Shown piece after piece: positions 1 through 6,182 of a stretch of DNA of 24,596 bases; positions within the stretch are counted from its first letter, which is position 1, and the number at the start of each line of letters is the position of its first letter. Under the pieces are notes generated by a model. That model was not told the DNA's origin and made no database searches. It saw only the letters and a program-made list of their open reading frames with translations. This DNA is from a virus: positions 1-24,596 of IMG/VR virus record IMGVR_UViG_3300025698_000053. One strand, given 5' to 3'. Both the position numbers and the translations under genes were made by a program.

Positions 1-1
1 G

Positions 2-25
2 AAGGAGAGTCTCTTCAGTCTCCTT
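2..25. terminator. Inverted repeat at the 3' end of the minus-strand gene, possible terminator
   Basis: AAGGAGA (2-8) and TCTCCTT (19-25) form a perfect 7-bp stem with a 10-nt loop. The stop codon of the minus-strand lysozyme-like gene (15-17) lies in the loop. A short T run follows on the + strand (24-26), while on the minus strand only a few bases remain before the window edge. It fits a hairpin terminator between convergent genes, but the stem is not GC-rich and the flank cannot be seen. Confidence 0.3.
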
Positions 26-530
26 TAGGGTTTGACATCACAATCTTCTCAGGATAAGGCGATTTATCCGTAACCCTTAAGTAAGCATCAATCGATTTCT
101 TTTTGGTTGCTTTACCTAAGTGTGTGTTGTAGTACTTTTTGTAATACTCATACATAGCTTCAGGGTCACGACCATCCGGAAGCGCTTCTCTTACGCGCAA
201 GTAATGAATCCTGCATATAGCTGTTGCGTAGTCTAAGTCAGTAATTAACCGCTCAGCCGCAGGCACGCCATTCACATTGAACTTCATTGAAAGCATAGAT
301 ACATACCGCGAGTGATGGACAATGTAATTCCTCCAAATATCAGTATGAGTGGCTGGCTCGCATTGATAAATACCTAAGGCTGGTCCTTGAATTTGATGAA
401 TATACTCGCCGCCATTTGACTCCGTAGCGCACGTAAAAACAAGAAGCTCTTCAGCCGCCTTAGAATATGAGTTAAGCTTGGATAAAGCTGGGGTAATAAC
501 ATAATCTCTTAACTGTTGAGTATTTATCAT
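15..530 (-). CDS. Putative lysozyme / lytic transglycosylase-fold protein (171 aa)
   Basis: Residues 37-62 carry a pattern like the SLT/lysozyme fold: a Glu-Ser (E37-S38) in a TESNGG context, then GPALGIYQ (49-56) and EPATH (58-62), matching the 'ES...GA.G..Q..P.T' layout of soluble lytic transglycosylases. E37 would be the catalytic acid. I infer peptidoglycan cleavage, either as an endolysin or in the virion. There is no signal peptide or membrane segment. I chose the ATG at 530; the open frame extends to a TTG at 608, but that would overlap the start of the next gene on the opposite strand. An AAAGGA-type site lies about 12 nt upstream of the chosen ATG, a long spacing. This is the only minus-strand protein gene in the window. 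The gene family is usually left as hypothetical in phage annotations, so the enzymatic role is inference. Confidence 0.55.
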   Translation of the reverse strand: MINTQQLRDYVITPALSKLNSYSKAAEELLVFTCATESNGGEYIHQIQGPALGIYQCEPATHTDIWRNYIVHHSRYVSMLSMKFNVNGVPAAERLITDLDYATAICRIHYLRVREALPDGRDPEAMYEYYKKYYNTHLGKATKKKSIDAYLRVTDKSPYPEKIVMSNPKGD

Positions 531-533
531 AAG

Positions 534-564
534 TGGACGTTTTCCTTTAAGTTTGTTATATAAT
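534..564 (+). promoter_or_regulatory. Possible sigma70-type promoter for the late rightward operon
   Basis: A perfect TATAAT (559-564) sits 24 bases before the ATG at 588. The best -35 candidate is TGGACG (534-539, 4 of 6 matches) with a long 19-base spacer. The -10 is convincing and the -35 is weak. It lies between the minus-strand lysozyme-like gene and the + strand operon, where a promoter is expected. The strong AAGGGGAG ribosome binding site (573-580) follows. Confidence 0.35.
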
Positions 565-587
565 GATAGCAAAGGGGAGTATGTACT

Positions 588-1157
588 ATGCAGGTTAATT
601 CTACACAATTATATAAGGCGCAAAAAGCTGGCGGCGACGATTACAACGAAGCCAAGCATTGCAAGATGATTATTGATTGCATGAACACCTCAGGCACCAT
701 GAGCGCGTTTTGTGTAGCGGCAGGCATTGGAGATGGAAAATTCTACCGATGGATGCATGCCCACGACACCTTTATGGATTGCTACAGAATTGGCTGCATG
801 ATAGCTAGAGAGAACTGGGAGCGCGAAGGCGAGGCCGGTAAAGGCGACGAGTCTTTTGATTTAGAGTTATGGAAAACACAGGGCGCCGCACGATACGGTG
901 TAGGGAAGACAAACCGCGTGCGCGTCCACATTGATGCTGACTCCACCCCTTACTCGCAGTACAAGCAGTTAATGATGCAGGCAAGCATGGGTGATTTTAC
1001 AGCCTCAGAACTCAAGCAGCTCATGGAATCCATTAACATTGGAATTAGAGCGTATGAATCATTCGAGCTACAGCGAGAAGTTGATACTATGCGAGATGAC
1101 TTAACTAAGATGAATAGCGAAAATGGCAACAATATCGTCGCAATTAAGAAAACTTAG
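588..1157 (+). CDS. Putative terminase small subunit (189 aa)
   Basis: Residues about 35-57 read as a helix-turn-helix (GTMSAFCVAAGIGDGKFYRW), followed by a D-x-F-x-x-x-Y-x-x-A/G segment and a W-E-R-E-G stretch (77-81), the pattern of many phage small terminases that bind pac/cos DNA with an N-terminal HTH. The C-terminal third is predicted helical, which suits oligomerisation. The ATG at 588 has an excellent AAGGGGAG site 7 nt upstream. The large subunit lies about 22 kb downstream rather than next to it, which is unusual; the position directly before the portal cluster is compatible with a packaging role. It could instead be a DNA-binding regulator of the late operon. Confidence 0.55.
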   Translation: MQVNSTQLYKAQKAGGDDYNEAKHCKMIIDCMNTSGTMSAFCVAAGIGDGKFYRWMHAHDTFMDCYRIGCMIARENWEREGEAGKGDESFDLELWKTQGAARYGVGKTNRVRVHIDADSTPYSQYKQLMMQASMGDFTASELKQLMESINIGIRAYESFELQREVDTMRDDLTKMNSENGNNIVAIKKT

Positions 1158-1182
1158 GAAAAGCATTAATGTACCGTGGCGC

Positions 1183-1269
1183 ATGAAGATGGTAGACCGC
1201 GTCGTTGACCCTCAAGAGTTTGAGGAAAAAATCATTTATGTCCACATATGGATAAAGGAATCATCATGA
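1183..1269 (+). CDS. Possible 28-residue ORF, or +1-frame tail of the preceding gene
   Basis: A short ORF fills most of the 108-base gap between the small terminase and the next gene. It starts at ATG 1183 and ends at a TGA (1267-1269) that overlaps the next gene's ATG (1266-1268) as ATGA, the coupling style used elsewhere here. It has no good ribosome binding site of its own. The same frame is open upstream through the terminase stop codon, so the stretch would also be read by a +1 shift near ACT-TAG. The encoded residues (VDRVVDPQEFEEKI and on) look protein-like rather than random. Function unknown; it may equally be non-coding. Confidence 0.25.
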   Translation: MKMVDRVVDPQEFEEKIIYVHIWIKESS

Positions 1270-1574
1270 GTGAATTTTCAGAGCAGTTTAAAAACTTTCA
1301 CCCTCTAAAGGACGCAGAGCGGGGAATCAGTAAAGCCATTCCGCACGCGCATTCTGCTGACAAAAGAGCGGCAATGTACGCTTCACGAGAGCAAATGCAG
1401 TTTTACCAACAGCAAAAAGAAAACCTCACCAAGCAGGCAGGCGAATTAAGTGAGCAACGCGCCACTGAGCAAAAGAAAGTTCACCAATCCCAAATCCGTT
1501 CTTTAAGAAATAACTACAGAAAACGCAGCGGCTTAATGGGCTCTACTGAAACTGCTGGCGATAAACTGGGGTAA
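1266..1574 (+). CDS. Small conserved protein next to the portal (102 aa)
   Basis: A Gln/Lys/Glu-rich helical protein whose end (IRSLRNNYRKRSG then a Gly/Leu-containing tail ending DKLG) resembles a short family found immediately upstream of portal genes in many podophages; the basic IR-LR--YR segment followed by a terminal LG is the hallmark. Its role is not established; a head-assembly or virion-associated role is inferred from position. The ATG at 1266 is preferred over 1248 because AAAGGA lies about 6 nt upstream of it, whereas 1248 has none. Two bases separate it from the portal gene, so the two are probably translated together. Confidence 0.6.
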   Translation: MSEFSEQFKNFHPLKDAERGISKAIPHAHSADKRAAMYASREQMQFYQQQKENLTKQAGELSEQRATEQKKVHQSQIRSLRNNYRKRSGLMGSTETAGDKLG

Positions 1575-1576
1575 TC

Positions 1577-3145
1577 ATGCTTACACGTAACGAATTAGAG
1601 ATTTTCAGTAAACGCCAAGCACGCGCTACAAGCGATGCTTTGTTGTGGGCAGGACTTCACGAGGCTTGCTACTTCTACGCTATCCCTAACCGTAATAAGT
1701 TTTGGCAAAGCAAAGAAAACCAAGGTACGCAACGAGGCGCACGCGTCTACGATACAACTGCTATTGAAGCCACTAAAACGTTCGTGTCTAAACTACATAC
1801 CGCCATGACACCCCCACAGACCCAATGGGGATACATGCAGGTGGATAGAGTGTGGGCAGCAAACAACCCGGAATCTTTAAATGAAGCTCAGACCGTTCTT
1901 GACGACTACATGCGGAATCTATTTGATTTTATTCACGAGTCTAATTTCGATGTTGTCATTAATGAGTGTTATTTTGATTCAGCAGTTGGTACAGCATGTT
2001 TAGTTGTGAATTCCTTTACAACTGACCAGCCATTACTATTTACCTCTATCCCAATGGATAAACTTGCTATTGAAGAAGCTATGACAGGGCGTATTGAGTC
2101 TTGGTATCGGGACTGGGAGGCAGTCAAGATTAACGAGATTAAAGTTCGATGGCCCAAAGCTACTCTCCCGGCTTATTTAATTCAGAATGAGAAAGATGAC
2201 TCTTCAGCCGTAGTAGCTAAGATTCACGAAGGCGTAATGTACATGCCTGGGAATAAAGATAAGCCGTACATGTATGTAGTAATGGCAAACAATGACGAGC
2301 TTTACAGTGAGGCCTTTAAGGTTAACCCTGGTATTGTTTGGCGCTTTCAAAAAACCAACAGTGATATTTTCGGACGCGGCCCAATTATGGACGCTTTACC
2401 TTCGATTATCTCGCTGAATGAGTTGGCTAGAATTGAGCTTGCGTCAGCCAACTTAAACACCTTTAAACCTTACATGGCGTTTAGTGATGCGGTATTCAAC
2501 CCTCACACGTTTGTTATGCAGCCGATGTCTATTATTCCTATCGCGCCGCTTAGTCATCAAGGGCAGCCACCTTTAATTCCATTGCCAGACTCTTCCGCGC
2601 CTCAGTTTGCCCAATTAACCATGGGTGATTTAAGAATGCAGGTTAAGGAATTGCTGTTTGCTCAGTCCCCATTACAGAGTGACTCCAAGCAACCTATGTC
2701 CGCGACCGAATCAATGATTGCTGATAAAGAGTTGGCTAATAAAATTGGTCCGTTGTTCTCAAGGCTTCAGCAAGAATTTTTATACCCTCTTCTTGAGCGC
2801 TGCGCTTACATCCTAGATACCATGGGAATACTGCCTAAGCCTAAGATTAAAGGTGCCAAGTTAAGCTTTAAATACAAATCCCCGTTGGCCTTGGCTAAAA
2901 ACCAAGAGCAAATTGGGCGCATAACGCAGTTTGTTCAAATCATCCAGGGCACAATGGGCGCAGAAGAAGCTAAGCTTTATATCAACGCAAGCAAATACCC
3001 ATGGATGTTAGCAAACTTAATGCAGCTAGACCCTGACTTCTTGAATTCGCCGGAAGATGTGGCGCGAGTAGCACAGCAAATGCAACAGCAAGCTGAAGAG
3101 CAGCAACAGCAACAACAAGAGCAGGGACAACAACCAGGGGGTTAA
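1577..3145 (+). CDS. Portal protein (head-tail connector), T7 gp8/BPP-1 type (522 aa)
   Basis: This forms the dodecameric ring at the capsid vertex through which DNA is packaged and ejected, and nucleates procapsid assembly. Length (522 aa) is close to T7 gp8 (536 aa). Recognisable blocks are an N-terminal LHEACYFYAIPNR segment (about 27-39), TAIEATKTF...LHTAMTPP...W (about 55-85), an E-C-Y-x-D-x-x-x-G-T segment near 130-140 and a FGRGPIMDALPSI block near 264-276 ahead of long helices. The C-terminus (about 493-522) is almost pure Gln/Glu and is likely disordered. It is followed after one base by the Bbp19-like gene, whose ribosome binding site lies in the portal's last codons. Confidence 0.88.
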   Translation: MLTRNELEIFSKRQARATSDALLWAGLHEACYFYAIPNRNKFWQSKENQGTQRGARVYDTTAIEATKTFVSKLHTAMTPPQTQWGYMQVDRVWAANNPESLNEAQTVLDDYMRNLFDFIHESNFDVVINECYFDSAVGTACLVVNSFTTDQPLLFTSIPMDKLAIEEAMTGRIESWYRDWEAVKINEIKVRWPKATLPAYLIQNEKDDSSAVVAKIHEGVMYMPGNKDKPYMYVVMANNDELYSEAFKVNPGIVWRFQKTNSDIFGRGPIMDALPSIISLNELARIELASANLNTFKPYMAFSDAVFNPHTFVMQPMSIIPIAPLSHQGQPPLIPLPDSSAPQFAQLTMGDLRMQVKELLFAQSPLQSDSKQPMSATESMIADKELANKIGPLFSRLQQEFLYPLLERCAYILDTMGILPKPKIKGAKLSFKYKSPLALAKNQEQIGRITQFVQIIQGTMGAEEAKLYINASKYPWMLANLMQLDPDFLNSPEDVARVAQQMQQQAEEQQQQQQEQGQQPGG

Positions 3146-3146
3146 A

Positions 3147-3470
3147 TTGGATAAGGTTTTAGGGCAAGAAGATTATTTTAAAGGGTATCAAGAAAGTATT
3201 GATGAGCTGAAAAAAGAAACCCCAGCAGTGGAGCTGGATAAGATATGCTTTAATGCTTTCGACAATGAGGCTGGAAAAGTATTATTAAAGTATTTATCTG
3301 AAAGTATAGTTATGGCTGCCGTCCCTCATGAGATGGGGCCGGGCTATAAAGATGCTTGCATATACTACGAAGGCTATCGGGAAGGTTACCGCCAATTAAT
3401 TCACGCAGTTAAAAGCTATCCATTGCGACGTGAAGCTGAAGAAAAGGCTAAATTACGGGGTGATAAATGA
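3147..3470 (+). CDS. Bbp19-like phage protein (107 aa)
   Basis: The core (about residues 33-90) fits the Bbp19 family named after Bordetella phage BPP-1: a Phe-x-x-x-F block, GKVLLKYL, then a late EGYREGYRQLI segment corresponding to the family's conserved 'reGrR.v' motif. Biochemical role unknown; it is consistently encoded with portal and capsid genes, so a head or connector function is inferred. The start is TTG at 3147: AGGGGG lies 5-6 nt upstream and the next in-frame ATG would delete most of the domain. It overlaps the scaffold gene start as ATGA. Confidence 0.65.
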   Translation: MDKVLGQEDYFKGYQESIDELKKETPAVELDKICFNAFDNEAGKVLLKYLSESIVMAAVPHEMGPGYKDACIYYEGYREGYRQLIHAVKSYPLRREAEEKAKLRGDK

Positions 3471-4162
3471 GTTTAATTTCTAATGAAGCGCCAGTTGAAG
3501 AGGTTATTGATGATAATCCAGAGCAACAATCAGCTTCAGAGCCGTCTTGGTGGTGGGATAAAGCAACCCCAGGAACCGGCGACCGCCCAGATTGGCTCCC
3601 TGAGAAATATAAAAGCGCTGAGGACACAGCTAAAGCATTCAAAGAGCTTGAGAAGCGCCTCGGTAGTGCCCCAGACAAGTACGACTGGAGTAAAGGTAAA
3701 GGTTGGGTAGATGAAGAGTACGAGCCCTTCCAGAAAATGGCTGAGTTTGCAAAATCAAATCACGTACCTCAATCAGTTATGGATAACATGCTTGAGTCAG
3801 TGGGCACTTATTTAGATGAGTTCAACACAGACTACGCTGCTGAAAAAACCGCACTGGGTGATGACGCAGAATCCAGACTTAACACTGTTGAAAATTGGGC
3901 AAAGGCTAATTTTAGTGAGGATACGTACACATCACTAATCGCCAACCTAAGAACCGCCGGTGATGTTAAAGCAATTGAAGAGATGAGGTCTAAAATGGTT
4001 GAAGGCATGACAACAATACCTACGGGTAATGAAGTTTCTGAAGCTCGCATGACAGTCAAAGAAATTCAAAATGAAATGAAGCAAAACTATGACCGCTATA
4101 AAACAGATGAAAATTACCGCGCGGAAATTAAAGATAAGATATCTAAAGCAGTAGAGAGTTGA
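3467..4162 (+). CDS. Putative capsid scaffolding protein (231 aa)
   Basis: Position between portal and major capsid gene, an acidic low-complexity N-terminus and a mostly helical body fit a T7 gp9-type scaffold that guides capsid shell assembly and is lost on maturation. A RPDWLPEKY...AKAFKELEKRLG block (about 40-67) is common to proteins at this position in related phages. The C-terminal helices (about 190-231, rich in Lys/Glu/Met) suit the basic capsid-binding end of scaffolds. The ATG at 3467 overlaps the previous stop and follows ACGGGG. Its stop codon lies inside the -35 hexamer of the candidate capsid promoter. Sequence conservation in scaffolds is low, so the call rests on context and composition. 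Confidence 0.7.
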   Translation: MSLISNEAPVEEVIDDNPEQQSASEPSWWWDKATPGTGDRPDWLPEKYKSAEDTAKAFKELEKRLGSAPDKYDWSKGKGWVDEEYEPFQKMAEFAKSNHVPQSVMDNMLESVGTYLDEFNTDYAAEKTALGDDAESRLNTVENWAKANFSEDTYTSLIANLRTAGDVKAIEEMRSKMVEGMTTIPTGNEVSEARMTVKEIQNEMKQNYDRYKTDENYRAEIKDKISKAVES

Positions 4163-4187
4163 CATAACCAGCGGTCTAGTGAACAAT
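4159..4187 (+). promoter_or_regulatory. Candidate sigma70 promoter for the major capsid gene
   Basis: A perfect TTGACA (4159-4164), overlapping the scaffold stop codon, is followed after an optimal 17 bases by AACAAT (4182-4187, 4 of 6 matches, keeping A2 and the final T). Transcription would begin near 4193-4195, giving a leader of about 130 nt. A dedicated capsid promoter is expected since the capsid protein is needed in the highest amount. Confidence 0.45.
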
Positions 4188-4202
4188 TAGGTATGAGTTC
4201 TA

Positions 4203-4317
4203 TCAATCTCAAAGAAGATTGACTAAAAGGACACCTTATTTTGCTAGACCCCTGACGGGATACTCTAGGCCAATAAGCCCTGTTAGAGAATACGGTTTCA
4301 ATACGTAACTAACAGGG
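4203..4317 (+). promoter_or_regulatory. Structured leader: three hairpins, the last covering the capsid ribosome binding site
   Basis: No gene fits the 162-base gap 4163-4324. Hairpin 1: TCAATCT (4203-4209) with AGATTGA (4216-4222), 6-nt loop. Hairpin 2: CTAGA (4244-4248) with TCTAG (4264-4268), enclosing CCC (4250-4252)/GGG (4257-4259) around TGAC. Hairpin 3: CCCTGTTAG (4278-4286) with CTAACAGGG (4309-4317), enclosing TACG (4291-4294)/CGTA (4304-4307). The right arm of hairpin 3 contains most of the AGGGG (4314-4318) that serves the capsid ATG at 4325. None is followed by a T run, so these are not terminators. Translational control, RNase III processing or mRNA stabilisation are the likely roles; none is proven. 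Confidence 0.5.
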
Positions 4318-4324
4318 GTATACC

Positions 4325-5155
4325 ATGTCTCAATCATTGAGCAACGTCGAACAAATTGACTTTGACAGTCTTGTTAAAGTTGAGTACCAAGCAAACGGTC
4401 ATTTATTCCGTGACACCATCCGTACCAAGCACGATATTGTTGGCGCAACCGTTGAATTCCGTAAAGTTGACCAAGTTATTGCGGTTCCAACTGCTTACCT
4501 TGCGGCTGTTACGATTCAAGACCCTGGTTACAGCAAAGTATCTGCTACCATGCAGAAATACACAGCCCCTACCGCAGTGGATGAAGTTCAAGAAATTACA
4601 GTAAACTTTGACACCAAAATGGAAAATGCAATGGTAGTTGCTAAAGCCTTAGGCCGACGCTCTGACCAAATTTGTATTGACGCATTGGCTGCTGACCCAG
4701 GCGAAACAATCGTAAATGGCGGAACTAACTTCAACTACGCTAAATTTACTCAGATTCTTGAGTTCTTTGATGATAACGCCGTACCGCTTGAAGAAAGATA
4801 TGTTGCTATGTCTGGTTCTAATTTCCGTAGCTTGATGAATGACGATCAATTCATCTCTTCTCGTTACACAACAAACTTTGCAGTTCAAAAAGGTGAAGCA
4901 TCTGACTTCTTGAACTTCAATATTGTACGTGTACCAACGATGACTGAAGGCGGATTACCGGTAGATGGCGATATCAACACAGTACTTGCTTGGCATAAAA
5001 TGTCTACAGGTATGGGTATTGGTAAAAACTTTAGAACTGAAATCAATTATATTGCTCAAAACACTTCATGGTTAATTAACGGTATCTTTAGTGCAGGCGC
5101 TACCGTAATTGATAATAAAGGTGTAATGGCTATTGATTGCGATACTTCAGCATAA
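4325..5155 (+). CDS. Major capsid protein (276 aa)
   Basis: Builds the icosahedral shell. It follows scaffold and precedes the tail tubular genes, the fixed place of the capsid gene, and it alone has its own candidate promoter, structured leader and downstream terminator. The sequence resembles short podophage capsid proteins expected to have the HK97 fold: an N-terminal arm, then FRDTIRTKHDIVGATVEF (about 28-45), an E-loop region, LGRRSDQICIDALAAD (about 109-124) of the spine-helix region, an FDDNAVPLEERY...SG block (about 149-164) and a C-terminal beta-rich part. At 276 aa it is shorter than T7 gp10A (345 aa). AGGGG lies 6 nt before the ATG. Confidence 0.82.
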   Translation: MSQSLSNVEQIDFDSLVKVEYQANGHLFRDTIRTKHDIVGATVEFRKVDQVIAVPTAYLAAVTIQDPGYSKVSATMQKYTAPTAVDEVQEITVNFDTKMENAMVVAKALGRRSDQICIDALAADPGETIVNGGTNFNYAKFTQILEFFDDNAVPLEERYVAMSGSNFRSLMNDDQFISSRYTTNFAVQKGEASDFLNFNIVRVPTMTEGGLPVDGDINTVLAWHKMSTGMGIGKNFRTEINYIAQNTSWLINGIFSAGATVIDNKGVMAIDCDTSA

Positions 5156-5182
5156 TCCATACCTACATACAGGAGAATTAAC

Positions 5183-5476
5183 ATGGCTTTTAATATCGAC
5201 AGACTTTCCCGTACCACGCTTGCGTTTAACGCTGGCGCTTTAACCTTAAGTGATGATTCAGTCACTAACGGTCCAGCTCAGTTTACTTATGCTTCAGCAG
5301 ACGATGCAGTTGCAGCAGTAGCAGGCGCTAACTACTTTAACCCAGAGTCAGTTATTTATGACCTGAAAGTAGATGACATTATTATGTGTGTATGTAGTGA
5401 TGCTAACCGGGTTTTAAGAGTGGCAGCTATAAGCACCACAGCAAACCCTAAAACCATTTCTACAGCAACGTTCTAA
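5183..5476 (+). CDS. Putative capsid decoration / small head protein (97 aa)
   Basis: A short protein directly after the capsid gene beginning FNIDRLSRTT (3-12), with a YASADDAVAAVAGANYF block (about 35-51) and a VDDIIMCVCSD strand (about 62-72). This arrangement is shared by small proteins after the capsid gene in many podophages and siphophages; a role as decoration or head-stabilising protein is inferred from position and small beta-rich form. It has one of the best ribosome binding sites here (AGGAGA, 5171-5176, 6 nt spacing), implying high expression, and it is the last gene before the terminator. Confidence 0.6.
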   Translation: MAFNIDRLSRTTLAFNAGALTLSDDSVTNGPAQFTYASADDAVAAVAGANYFNPESVIYDLKVDDIIMCVCSDANRVLRVAAISTTANPKTISTATF

Positions 5477-5500
5477 GTTACAAGCTAAGCTTAAATGTTT

Positions 5501-5516
5501 GCGCCTTTCGGGGCGC
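5501..5516 (+). terminator. Hairpin terminator after the capsid block
   Basis: GCGCC (5501-5505) and GGCGC (5512-5516) form a GC-rich stem around TTTCGG, 24 bases after the stop of the decoration-type gene. The following run (TTACTT) is T-rich but broken, so termination is probably partial. T7 has its main late terminator at the same place, after the capsid gene; partial termination there keeps capsid mRNA in excess over tail mRNA. Confidence 0.5.
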
Positions 5517-5527
5517 TTACTTAATCA

Positions 5528-5573
5528 TTGGTTAAATTACAAATACCCTATACACTACTCCTAAGGGGGTATT
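5528..5573 (+). promoter_or_regulatory. Candidate promoter and inverted repeat at the tail tubular A start
   Basis: TTGGTT (5528-5533) and TACACT (5551-5556) are separated by 17 bases and could act as a weak sigma70 promoter restarting transcription after the terminator. Separately, AATACCC (5542-5548) and GGGTATT (5567-5573) are a perfect 7-bp inverted repeat with an 18-nt loop; its right arm covers part of the AAGGGGG ribosome binding site (5563-5569) of the next gene. The hairpin would form only on read-through transcripts, since a start near 5562 would omit the left arm. Confidence 0.3.
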
Positions 5574-5576
5574 ACG

Positions 5577-6173
5577 ATGAGCCTTACAAAAGTCCAAATT
5601 ATTTCTCAAGCGCTAATGCAGTTAGGCCATAAGCCAATCAGCTCTTTATCTGGTGGTGACGCTTTAGTTGTAGCAGCCGACCAAATATACGATATGAAAA
5701 TTACGTCGTGCTTGAGTAGGTCGAATTGGCGATTTGCAACACAAATTCAACAGCTATCGCAGCTTGCTGAAACTCCACCGCCCCAATGGAAAACCGCTTA
5801 TGCACTTCCTGCTGGGTATCTAAAAACCATTCGGGTTATGCCTAATATTTACGTATGGGATATATACGCAGATTTAAAACTCTACACGCAATTTGAAGGC
5901 GCGTTATATATGGAGTATATCTTTCTCCCTGACGTTTCTTTATTCCCATCTTATTTTGCTGATTACTTTACGTATGAGATATCAACAGCTTTAGCGCTAT
6001 CAAATGCTCAAAAAGCTGAATACTATCCATTGCTAAATACGCAAAGAGTTCAGATGCAAGGCCTAGCTATGGCAATTGACTCTCAAAATCGACCCAACTT
6101 TCACCAGGTTGATATACCTGTGCTTAACCAAAGAAACCTTAGTGACTACCAAGGTTATGGGTTTACTGTTTAA
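5577..6173 (+). CDS. Tail tubular protein A / head-tail adaptor, T7 gp11-like (198 aa)
   Basis: Forms the ring between portal and nozzle. The length equals T7 gp11 (196 aa), and the N-terminal SLTKVQIISQALMQLGHKPI segment followed by helices with SCLSRSNWRFATQ (about 43-55) is typical of the gp11/adaptor family (small Ala/Leu helix, then 'R..y.W.fa...'). A YALPAGYLK block (about 81-89) matches the 'y.lP.D.l....' stretch of that family. AAGGGGG lies 7 nt upstream of the ATG, within the inverted repeat described at 5542-5573. Nine bases separate it from the nozzle gene. Confidence 0.8.
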   Translation: MSLTKVQIISQALMQLGHKPISSLSGGDALVVAADQIYDMKITSCLSRSNWRFATQIQQLSQLAETPPPQWKTAYALPAGYLKTIRVMPNIYVWDIYADLKLYTQFEGALYMEYIFLPDVSLFPSYFADYFTYEISTALALSNAQKAEYYPLLNTQRVQMQGLAMAIDSQNRPNFHQVDIPVLNQRNLSDYQGYGFTV

Positions 6174-6182
6174 GGAATTTTA

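Noticed and set aside
531-608. Longer minus-strand start (TTG at 608) for the lysozyme-like gene
   Set aside because: It would overlap the + strand gene at 588 and its promoter/ribosome site; ATG 530 gives a compact domain protein.
1169-1186. ATG at 1169 with an AGGA site upstream
   Set aside because: The frame stops after five codons; nothing suggests a functional peptide.
3070-3145. CAR-triplet run at the end of the portal gene as a mobile or regulatory repeat
   Set aside because: Explained by the Gln-rich disordered tail common in portal proteins.
4193-4222. Nine-codon leader ORF before the capsid gene
   Set aside because: Almost no ribosome binding space (AGG one base before ATG) and it lies over hairpin 1; more simply explained as structured RNA.
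5495-5524. Nine-codon ORF across the terminator
   Set aside because: No ribosome binding site and it coincides with the terminator stem.
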